From Plantago major (lineage: Eukaryota > Streptophyta > Magnoliopsida > Lamiales > Plantaginaceae), in contig CM048841.1 in assembly GCA_026545765.1 (NCBI GenBank), positions 105,001,542-105,065,541 on the forward strand: DNA of 64,000 bases, given 5' to 3'. Below, piece by piece: positions 55,345-64,000 of this stretch; position 1 is the first letter of the stretch, and each line of letters begins with the position of its first letter. A model generated the notes under the pieces. It did no database searches. It was given only the letters and a program-made list of their open reading frames with translations, and was not told where the DNA came from. The translations under genes and the position numbers were made by a program.

Positions 55345-57118
55345 TGTAACGACCCGAATTTTAATTAATCGAATTAAAGCGATTTTAGACGAACTGGGCC
55401 AAGTATAGAAAGAACTACTTAAAAAACCAATTCCTCTTTTAAGACCTGACCAATTCTTTTAGCTAAACCTAATTGAATAAGAAAAATAGTTTTTCCAACA
55501 AAAACGGAAGAAGGAAAACGGTAGAAGCTGGAAAGAAAAGAAGGGATTCTGCTGCAAAGAAGAAACCGAGAAAATAGATCATTCTCCATCCTTTACTGTC
55601 TTTCCTTAGATTCTTCTTCTTCCAGGCAAGTGAAGTTGTTAAGATTTACTTTTATTGTTGTATGTGTGAGTTTTGGAGAAATTGTTTCCTGACATGATCT
55701 GTTACCAATTAATTGTTCTAGTACCACTGCTTACTAGTTTTTGATATGCCTAGCCTAGTTGATCAGGATGAATCCATGGGTAATTAATTTAGACTTTATG
55801 ATGTTATATTTTTGGTGTTGCTGTGCGTGTGTGGTTCTTGAATCTTGGTGGTTGCGCCAATTGTAATCCTCCATGTGTTTGTGCTGATCTTGTTAATGAT
55901 CTTGTCAATGCTAATACTCTCATTAATTAGTGAATTAAGGGGACCAATACTTGTGATGTGCTGCTGTACGTAGTCTCAATCTTGGACTTTACTGGAGTAT
56001 GTAAATTTCACTTGATTCCTTTATTTTGACAAGAGAATTTGCAGTCTTTGGTATTGGTCATGATTTATTGTTTAACGATGATCTTTTAGTTGGATATGTG
56101 ATTAGAGTAATTAATTAGTAACTATATGAAATGCTGATACCAAGAACCAAACTTGAAATCGAAAAGCTGAGCATGTAAAAGTTATACCTAGCAAAAGTAC
56201 TTGATTAAAAGAAGGGAATTATTGAATAGGCTTCCTGGCTTGTTCTTCTAGTATTTTCCTAAATACTAAGAAAAATATAAGCGATCGACCCAAAAGTTAA
56301 ATGAAAAAATTTACGAATTTAAAGAATGTATAAGAGGTCGCCTAGGTGTCTCTATTGGATATACACCTAATGATTGAACCAAGGCGTATTACGTATGTTG
56401 CTACGGTGAGCATACACAAGAGAGCTGAGGCGAAAGCCGATGCGTTTTACGTATACTGCTACGGTGAGTATACACATGAGAGCCGAGGCGTTTTACGCAT
56501 GTTGCTACGGTGAGCATGCACGTATACCAATATGAGGCGAAGCTTACCTAGACACCTTAAAAGAAAGAATGCTAAAGTGATTCTAGCTAAAGATAAGAAA
56601 AGAGCTTGAATCAAATGAATGACAAAGAAAAGAAACTCAAGTCAAATGTTTAAGCTAGTGAATTCTAGAAGTAAAAGAACGGAGAATTGGTACTCCATGG
56701 CCTTCTTTTATTTATTGATTTTACCTTGTGAATGATGCAAATGTAAGGAATATTTGTGCTATGTATTACATGTTAGTTTGGCTTGCTTGCGAGTACAAGT
56801 AGGTACTCACCCTTGCCCTATTGAACCTCAGGTGATGAACAAGCTGGAGTGGATGGGGATCAAGATTGAAGCTGATTCAGTACACTTAGGATTGAACACT
56901 AATTCTTTATTTATTTCACTTTTTTTTAGCGCGGTTTGCGCATAGAAATGTTGGTTTTAAGACTTCCGCTGTAAACGATTTTCATTCTTTTCAAGTTTAC
57001 TGAATTTTGACAACATTTATATTGTCCTAGAAATTTTTTATTAGCTGCCCTTTTTGAAAATAGCATTTATTGTCGGAATCCACGTGTATTTTATATTAAA
57101 AATTAACAGGGCGCTACA
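55345..57118 (+). repeat. Tekay LTR1 (1774 bp)
   Basis: Starts TGTAACGACC and ends GCGCTACA. Holds a TATAAGAG motif near 56329-56337 and, from 56344 to 56557, a set of hairpins (listed separately). Left flank TAAAC; the matching right flank is lost. Confidence 0.85.
56344..56557 (+). repeat. Triple hairpin cluster in Tekay LTR1
   Basis: Three units at 56393-56415, 56451-56473 and 56497-56519 share the loop GCTACGGTG with 7-bp stems whose arms differ but stay paired: GTATGTT/AGCATAC, GTATACT/AGTATAC, GCATGTT/AGCATGC. An outer inverted pair AGGTGTCT (56344-56351) and AGACACCT (56550-56557) encloses them. In LTR2 units 1 and 3 are intact and unit 2 is worn. Confidence 0.8.
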
Positions 57119-57121
57119 GTT

Positions 57122-57133
57122 TGGTATCAGAGC
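57122..57133 (+). promoter_or_regulatory. Tekay primer binding site (initiator Met tRNA)
   Basis: TGGTATCAGAGC, 3 nt after LTR1; perfect match to the common site. Confidence 0.9.
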
Positions 57134-57269
57134 CCAAGGTTTTAAACACGATACTTTGGGTTACTTTTTCGACAAGATAAAAGAGATGTTTTCATTAGAA
57201 AAAGTTGATGTATAATGTATATATGAATTGTAAGTACTGAATCAGGCTCGATCGACTCCTTCCGCTTCG

Positions 57270-57384
57270 GTAAGTCTTTATATGTTTATAAGTGATGATT
57301 TTATGATTATGATCAGTTACATGTTTAGGCACCTTACCAAGTATAATGTCTTATGTTCTTGAAATTGGTGGATGTGTGATCCAG
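57270..57384 (+). other. Possible leader intron of Tekay
   Basis: TTCG|GTAAGTC ... GTGATCCAG|CTTACG, 115 nt, AT-rich, ending 8 nt before the gag ATG at 57393. The donor is consensus. No coding frame is available to test it. Confidence 0.3.
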
Positions 57385-57392
57385 CTTACGAT

Positions 57393-58333
57393 AATGAGTC
57401 GCAACGGACGTAACGGTAACACGAACCAGGCTGCTACACCTTTGACCGTGGAAGCAATGACGGAGGCATTGATTCAGGCTACCCAGAATCGTAGAGAGAA
57501 CGACAGGAATCATCTTGCTGAGTTTTTGAAGCTGTCTCCCCCAGCTTTTCATGGAACCACTGATCCCATGAAGGCAGAAAGTTGGCTCAAGGAAATCAAG
57601 AAGGTTTTTTCGGTTTGTCATCCTAGTGAAGCAGATAAGGTGAGCTTTGCTGCTTTTAGGTTGAAGGATAGTGCCTTAGATTGGTGGCAGCTAATTGAAC
57701 GTCAAGAAGGTAATGCGGCAATCACTTGGGAGAGATTCGAGGAGTTATTTTATGAAAAATATTTCCCTTTGAGTGTGAGGAGGGAGAAGGAACGTGAGTT
57801 TATGAATTTAACTCAGGGTAATCTTTCTGTGGTCGAGTATGAAGCAAAGTTCATTGCGCTAGCCCGATTTGCTCGTAACTTGATCCCTAATGAGGTTGAG
57901 AAGGCAAGACGCTTTGAAGAGGGACTCCTACCGGAGATTCGTCTATTACTTTGTGCCGATCAGTTCCCCACGATGCAACAAGTTGTGGCTAAAGCTATGC
58001 TAATCGAGAAGGTACGTCAGCAGTGTGCTGCAGCTGCAACGCCTATTCAGGCAATGAAACCTAGAGCAGGGAACCAATCTTTTGGACAAGGAGGTGGTCA
58101 GAAAAGAAAGCAACCACCAACACAGCAGGGACCAACTTCTGCGAAGAAGCCAGTTTGTGATACATGTAAGAAAGCACATGGAGGAAAGTGCCTGCAAGGG
58201 ACGACTGTCTGCTACCATTGCAAGAAGCCAGGACATATTATGACTTATTGCCCAGATAAGAATAAAGGAACTGCAGCTCGAGTTTACAGGATGACTTTTG
58301 ATGAAGCGAAGGAATCAGCTGACGTAGTCACCG
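57393..58333 (+). CDS. Tekay gag (exon 1 of gag-pol)
   Basis: Starts MSRNGRNGNTNQAATPLTVE; an ATG at 57346 in the same frame is upstream but lacks gag-like sequence. Gag core: LSPPAFHGTTDPMKAESWL, then DSALDWWQL, FEELFYEKYFP and EYEAKFIALARFA as separate blocks (57530-57880). Then a basic region and a zinc knuckle CYHCKKPGHIMTYC (near 58211-58252). The frame is open; without splicing it reads on in intron sequence to a stop at 58408-58410. With splicing it continues into protease. Confidence 0.85.
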
Positions 58334-58440
58334 GTACTTCTTCCCTTTATTGTTCAGCGCCTCGTTTATTCTATATGTTTAAATTGTCTACTATGTGTTG
58401 TATTATGTGATTTAAATGTTTATGCATGATGTTGTGATAG
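58334..58440 (+). other. Probable spliceosomal intron at the Tekay gag/protease boundary
   Basis: ACCG|GTACTTC ... GTTGTGATAG|GAAAT, 107 nt, U-rich, GT-AG. Removing it joins G|GA into a Gly codon and puts gag in frame with protease, restoring the usual DVVTG-to-DSGAS spacing of Tekay polyproteins. Translated, it would give SLYCSAPRLFYMFKLSTMC and a stop, unlike Tekay protein. Confidence 0.65.
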
Positions 58441-61400
58441 GAAATCTTCCTGTGTGTGGTCTTTCAGCCTTTGTTTTATTTGATTCTGGAGCATCACACT
58501 CTTTTGTGAAACCCTTTTTCGCTAAACAACTAGTTGATCATCCTCGTCTCACGAATGAGAATTACCACATATCGACTCCATCTGGGGAAGTGTTAACATC
58601 ATCTGAAGTTCTTCAGGATTGTCCAATAAGTATTGAAGGTAAAGAACTCGATGCAAACCTCATCATGTTGGTAATGAAAGACTTTGGTGTTATCTTAGGC
58701 ATGGATTGGCTTTTCAAGCATCATGCATTGATTGACTGTCGGAATAGAAAGGTGGTTTTTGGTTCTGAGGGATTACCACATATCTCATATCAGAGTATTT
58801 CATCCAAGTTGGGAACTCTCGTGATATCTGCGGTTAAGGCACGGAAGCTAGTCAGCAAAGGATGTGAAGCATACCTAGCTTTTATCTCAAAAGTGGATGA
58901 GCAACATACATCACTTGACAAAATTCCAGTAGTGCGAGAATTTCCTGACGTCTTTCCAGAAGATATTCAAGGTGTTCCTCCGGAAAGGGAAGTTGAGTTT
59001 GGAATAGAGTTAGTGCCAGGAACAACTCCAATTTCGAAAGCACCCTACAGAATGGCTCCAGCAGAGTTAAAAGAACTTAAGGAGCGAATTCAGGATTTGC
59101 TAGACAAAGGGTTCATAAGGCCGAGTTTCTCGCCTTGGGGAGCTCCAATCCTCTTCGTCAAGAAAAAGGACGGTACGATGCGACTCTGCATTGATTACCG
59201 TGAGATCAATAAGGTAACTATTAAAAATAAGTACCCTCTTCCAAGGATCGATGAATTACTTGATCAACTTCAAGGTGCAGGGTTCTTATCAAAGATTGAT
59301 CTCAGATCAGGGTACCATCAGCTACGCGTGAGAGAGGAAGATGTGCCTAAGACAACTTTTCGTTCGAGATATGGCCATTACGAGTTCCTCGTCATGCCTT
59401 TTGGCCTGACAAATGCTCCAGCAGCTTTCATGGATTTGATGAACAGGGTATTTTCAGAATATCTCGATAAGTTTGTCATTGTCATCATTGATGACATCCT
59501 CATCTTTTCCCGGACAGAAGAAGAGCATGAGCAGCATCTAAGGCTTACACTGCAAAGATTGATGGAGAAGTCGTTGTTTGCTAAGTTCAGTAAGTGTGAG
59601 TTTTCGATGGATAGCGTACCATTTCTAGGGCACGTAATATCGAAGGAAGGTGTTGCTGTGGACCCGAGCAAGATTGAGGTGATCCGAGACTGGCCAACTC
59701 CAGTGAATGTGAGTGAGATTCGTAGTTTTCTCGGTTTAGCCGGCTACTATCGGAAGTTTGTAGAGGGGTATTCTAAGATTTCGTTGCCCATGACCAATTT
59801 GACAAGAAAAGGGGTTTGTTTCCAGTGGACAGAGGACTGTGAGAAGAGCTTCTTCGAGCTTAAGCAGAGATTGACGACAGCCCCTATTTTGATTCTTCCT
59901 GATGGAAACAAAGATTATGTTATCTACAGTGATGCTTTTGGTAAAGGTTTGGGATGTGTTCTAATGCAAGAAGGAAAAGTAATAGCCTATGCATCGAGGC
60001 AATTGAAAGTGCATGAGAAGAACTACCCAACACATGATCTAGAGCTAGCAGCAGTTGTCTTCGCTTTGAAGATATGGTGACACTACCTTTACGGAGCCAA
60101 GGTGAAATCTTCACTGATCATAAGAGCCTCAAATACTTCTTCACCCAAAAGGAGCTCAATATGAGGCAAAGAAGATGGTTAGAGTTGGTTAAGGACTATG
60201 GTTGTACGATCAACTACCATCCTGGAAAGGCGAATGTCGTAGCTGATGCCTTGAGCCGCAAGGGTCAGGTTTCTAATCTTCGAGAAGTTAAGGGGCCTTT
60301 ATTGCGGGAAATTCAAGAGTTTGGATTAGAGTTTGTTTCAAAAGGTAAATCGATTAGCTTTGCGACCCTATCTTTAAGACCAACGATTTTGGATAAGATT
60401 AAAGCTGCTCAATTGTCTGATCCTAAGCTGATAAAAATTAAGACTGAAGTGTTAGAAGTGAAGCGCTCAGACTACTCAGTTTCAGTAGATGGGGTGTTAC
60501 GGTTAGGCAATGCATTGGCAGTCCCCGATGTGGAGGATTTAAAACAAGAAATTCTTAAGGAAGCCCATAGTTCAACATTCTCCATCCACCCAGGGAGTAC
60601 AAAAATGTATCGTGACCTTAGTATGAATTACTCTTGGGTGGGAATGAAGAGAGATGTCGCAAATTTCGTTCAAAAATGCCTTCAGTGTCAACAAGTTAAA
60701 GTTGAACATCAGAGGTCGTCAGGTTTACTTAAACCATTGTTAATTCCATAATGGAAATGGGAGCACATATCCATGGATTTTGTAATGGGTCTGCCAAGGA
60801 CAAAAGAAGGATTTGACTCGATATGGGTAATTGTGGACCGTCTTACCAAGTCTGCTAATTTCCTTCCAGTGAAGAGGACGTATCGTATGGCAAAATACGC
60901 TGACAGAGATCCCAAATTCACCGCAACATTTTGGAAGAGCTTTCACCAGGCCAAAGTTGAGTTTCAGTACAGCTTTCCATCCTCAGACAGATGGGCAGTC
61001 TGAGAGAACGATTCAGACGCTAGAGGACATGCTCCGAGCTTGTGCTTTGGACTTTAAAGGTACATGGAACAATCACTTGCAGTTAGTCGAATTCTCTTAC
61101 AACATCAGTTTCCACGCATCTATTGGAATGGCTCCTTATGAAGCTTTGTACGGAAGGAAGTGTAGGTCACCTATTAATTGGGATGAAGTAGGTAAAAGGG
61201 CAATCTTGGGTACCGAATTGATTCAGCGAACAGCTGACTTCGTCGACAAGATAAGGGCGCATTTGAAATCAGCTCAGAGTCGCCAGAAAAGTTATGCAGA
61301 CAAACGGCGAAAGCCGCTAGAGTTTGAAGTGGAAGATAATGTTTTCTTGAAAGTATCACCAATGAAAGGAGTGATGAGGTTCGGAAAGAAGGGAAAGCTA

Positions 61401-61757
61401 AGCCCCAGGTTCATCGGTCCATTCGAGATTTTGGAACGGGTTGGAGATTTAGCTTACAGATTGGCTCTACCCCCGAGTCTTTCAAGTGGGCATAATGTCT
61501 TTCATGTTTCGATGCTTCGGAAGTACATCCCTGATGCACCCCATGTGTTGAGCTACAAGGCACTCAACCTTCGAGATGACTTATCTTATGAAGAGGAACC
61601 AGTTGCCATTCTCGACCGGTCTGAGAGAGAGTTTGGAAGGCATAGGCGAGTGATCATGGTCAAGGTTCTATGGAAAAATCACTCAGTGGAGGAAGCTACT
61701 TGGGAACGTGAAGCCGAAATGCAATCTCGTTATCCTCAGCTTTTTGGTACGTTTTAA
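58441..61757 (+). pseudogene. Tekay pol: protease, RT, RNase H, integrase, chromodomain, broken
   Basis: Protease: [11 protein letters not shown] (DSG at 58482-58490). [40 protein letters not shown] and catalytic IIDDILIF (near 59485). RNase [22 protein letters not shown] at 60078-60080 follows ALKIW where Arg is expected; one base is missing near 60104. The RNase H tail ([12 protein letters not shown]) and integrase zinc region (CLQCQ) continue from there. A TAA at 60749-60751 follows KPLLIP. About 17 codons are missing between MAKYA and DRDPKF (near 60901), and the frame shifts again near 60955. The rest (60957-61757) holds the integrase Glu (QSERTIQ), C-terminal domain (LSPRFIGPFEIL) and a chromodomain (PVAILDRSEREF to VKVLWKNHSVEEATWE). 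Dead copy. Confidence 0.88.
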
Positions 61758-61848
61758 AGTTTCTTTTTATGCATGTTCTCATTTTGCTTTTTGTGGTTAT
61801 GTATTACTTCAAGTTTCGAGGACGAAACGTTCTAGAAGTTGGGGAGGA

Positions 61849-63160
61849 TGTAACGACCCGAATTTTAATTAATCGAATTAAAGCGATTTTAGATGAACTG
61901 GGCCAAGTATAGAAAGAACTACTTAAAAAGCCCAATTCCTCTTTTAAGACCTGGCCCATTCTTTCAGCTAAACCTAATTGAATAAGAAAATTAGTTTTTC
62001 CAACAAAAACGGAAGAAGGAAAACGGTAGAAGCTGGAAAGAAAAGAAGGGATTCTGCTGCAAAGAAGAAACCAAGAAAATAGATCATTCTCCATCCTTTA
62101 CTGTCTTTCCTTAGATTCTTCTTCTTCCAGGCAAGTGAAGTTGTTAAGATTTACTTTTATTGCTTGAATTCAAGTGGCAATCGTATACTACTCTGTCTCA
62201 GTACGTTGGCTGTATGTGTGAGTTTTGGAGAAATTGTTTCCTGGCATGATCTGTTACCAATTAATTGTTCTAGTACCACTGCTTACTAGTTTTTGATATG
62301 CCTAGCCTAGTTGATTAGGATGAATCCATGGGTAATTAATTTAGACTTTATAATGTTATATTTTTGGTGTTGTTGTGCGTGTGTGGTTCTTGAATCTTGG
62401 TGGTTGCGCCAATTGTAATCCTCCATGTGTTTGTGCTGATCTTGTTAATGATCTTGTCAATGCTAATACTCTCATTAATTAGTGAATTAGGGGGACCAAT
62501 ACTTGTGATGTGCTGTTGTACGTAGTCTCAATCTTGGACTTTACTGGAGTATGTAAATTTCACTTGATTCCTTTATTTTGACAAGAGAATTTGCAGTCTT
62601 TGGTATTGGTCATGATTTATTGTTTAACGATGATCTTTTAGTTGGATATGTGATTAGAGTAATTAATTAGTAACTATATGAAATGCTGATACCAAGAACC
62701 AAACTTGAAATCGAAAAGCTGAGCATGTAAAAGTTATACCTAGCAAAAGTACTTGATTAAAAGAAGGGAATTACTGAATAGACTTCCTGGCTTGTTCTTC
62801 TAGTATTTTCCTAAATACTAAGAAAAATATAAGCGATCGACCCAAAAGTTAAATGAAGAATTTACGAATTTAAAGAATGTATAAGAGGTCGCCTAGGTGT
62901 CTCTATTGGATATACACCTAATGATTGAGCCAAGGCGTATTACGTATGTTGCTACGGTGAGCATACACAAGAGAGTCGATGCGTTTACGATATCGCTACG
63001 ATTGGGTATACACATGAGAGCCGAGGCGTTTTACGCATGTTGCTACGGTGAGCATGCACGTATACCAATATGAGGCGAAGCTTACCTAGACACCTTAAAA
63101 GAAAGAATGCTAAAGTGATTCTAGCTAAAGATAAGAAAAGAGCTTGAATCAAATGAATGA
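61849..63160 (+). repeat. Tekay LTR2, 3' truncated
   Basis: Matches LTR1 positions 55345 to about 56622. It has a 49-bp or so stretch at about 62162-62211 that LTR1 lacks. Stops at 63160; the remaining 500 bp of LTR is absent, replaced by TCTTAATGA and then the CACTA end. Confidence 0.8.
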
Positions 63161-63169
63161 TCTTAATGA

Positions 63170-64000
63170 CACTACAAAAAAACCAGTTTTAGCGACGGAA
63201 TTATCCGTCGCTAAAACTGGACCGATCCGTCGCTAAATCCTTAGCGACGGATTTAACGACGGATAATACCCCGTCCCCAAACAATGTGTCGCAATGTTTT
63301 TTAGCGACGGATAAGGGATCCGTCGCTAAATAACGACGCACTGGCGACGGATTAATCCGTTGACCAGTTCGTCCGCATTGGCGACGGATTCTGTATCCGT
63401 CTCTAATTAGAGACGGGGTTTAGCGACGAAAATAATTTCGTCGCTAAATTCACGAACTAATCCGGCTTAGTTCAATTGGTATTTTGCGACGGAATTTATA
63501 TGTTTTAGCGACGGACATAATTCCGTCGCTAAATCTACTGTTTTGAAAAAAAAAATTTAAATATTTCTTTTTCACCTGTTTTTTCACATAATATAGTCAT
63601 AGATAATATACCCGAAACAATTAAATTGCATTAATATATTCGAAACTATATAAATTATCTACAAATAATCCGAAATAAGAATTAGAAGGTGAAATAGTGT
63701 CAAATTATCCATAACAAGTCTGATGTAACTAAGGATAATCGGGAGGAGGCGGTGGGTGAGACTGGGAAGAGCTACTGAACATCTGGGTCAAATCGTCCAT
63801 CCGCTTGGCCATACGAGCCTGTTCCTCAAGCACTTGCTCATAAGCTGCCTTGGTCGCAGCTATTTCCAGTTGGAGAGGAGTCATCATCTCGTTAACCTGC
63901 TGCTGCGTGTAGAGGTTAGATCGCGATCCTGATCCCTGGGACACTGAGAAGCTACCAGAACTTATGGAAGGGCCTAAACTTCCCAATCCATACATTCGAC
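63170..64000 (-). mobile_element. CACTA (En/Spm-like) transposon, 3' end, runs off the window
   Basis: Terminal CACTACAAAAAAAC at 63170, then about 370 bp of subterminal repeats of TTTAGCGACGGA in both orientations, many as perfect hairpins, for example TTTTAGCGACGGA with its complement around ATTA near 63184. A minus-strand coding end follows, so the terminus here is the element's 3' side. Confidence 0.85.
63729..63995 (-). CDS. C-terminal part of a CACTA-encoded protein (partial, TNP1/Transposase_24-like guess)
   Basis: Open from the right edge to the stop at 63729. Ser/Gly-rich, then a Met/Gln/Glu amphipathic helix (MTPLQLEIAATKAAYEQVLE, then MAKRMDDL), ending in SSSQSHPPPPPDYP. Such a coiled coil near the C-terminus is common in plant CACTA second-gene proteins. 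Start and most of the protein lie outside the window; an exon boundary could be just to the right. Confidence 0.5.
   Translation of the reverse strand: MYGLGSLGPSISSGSFSVSQGSGSRSNLYTQQQVNEMMTPLQLEIAATKAAYEQVLEEQARMAKRMDDLTQMFSSSSQSHPPPPPDYP

Larger units (their letters stand above)
55345..63160 (+). mobile_element. Tekay-type Ty3/gypsy chromovirus, decayed, right LTR cut short
   Basis: LTR1 55345-57118, primer binding site 57122, gag, protease-RT-RNase H-integrase with C-terminal chromodomain, PPT (about 61839-61848), LTR2 from 61849. LTR2 follows LTR1 to 63160 (counterpart about 56622) and then breaks off 9 bp before a CACTA end at 63170. The chromodomain and RT assign it to Tekay/Del. Confidence 0.88.

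Overview
This is nuclear DNA from a flowering plant, most likely a eudicot. It carries intron-bearing host genes of plant-specific families (a Dof transcription factor and a GASA/snakin peptide), a plant protein-disulfide-isomerase-like gene, and plant retrotransposon lineages (Ty3 Tat and Tekay, Ty1 Sirevirus-like). It also holds Stowaway-type MITEs and CACTA ends whose subterminal repeats read TTTAGCGACGGA. I cannot name the species.

Layout. 1-10164 is Tat-lineage Ty3/gypsy DNA: the RNase H/integrase end of one copy (1-1493), an antisense accessory gene with introns and its own TATA box (6874-3364), an LTR (7468-8325), then a second, gag-less internal region (PBS, protease, reverse transcriptase) that breaks off at 10164. 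10165-29443 is a Sirevirus-like Ty1/copia array: an orphan 3' piece of its third ORF, LTR1 (13223-14873), a complete internal region (gag, pol, third ORF), and LTR2 (27809-29443). gag and pol are broken by stops and a frameshift. The third ORF is long, mostly open, has its own TATA-like promoter and appears to contain several short phase-0 introns. 29444-47840 is a gene-bearing stretch peppered with small elements: a CACTA-like element, a 5'-truncated LINE with a clean target-site duplication, a hAT-like MITE with an 8-bp duplication, and Stowaway MITEs. It holds two host genes on the minus strand: a GASA/snakin gene (frameshifted in this assembly) and a PDIL5-1 orthologue in four exons. 48043-52408 is a Ty1/copia element that has lost most of its reverse transcriptase and RNase H, inserted in a Stowaway MITE. 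52424-54553 is a two-exon Dof gene on the plus strand. 55345 to about 63160 is a decayed Tekay chromovirus with a probable spliceosomal intron at the gag/protease boundary and a set of hairpins in its LTR. From 63170 to the right edge is the 3' end of a CACTA transposon with the tail of a minus-strand gene.

Functions. The three host genes are unrelated to each other: a secreted cysteine-rich peptide, a secretory-pathway redox protein and a transcription factor. The retroelement genes are mostly dead copies. Three elements show non-canonical gene organisation (Tat antisense gene, Sirevirus third ORF, Tekay intron), which is the most interesting theme of the window. All element and gene assignments are from reading the sequence; no database search was run.
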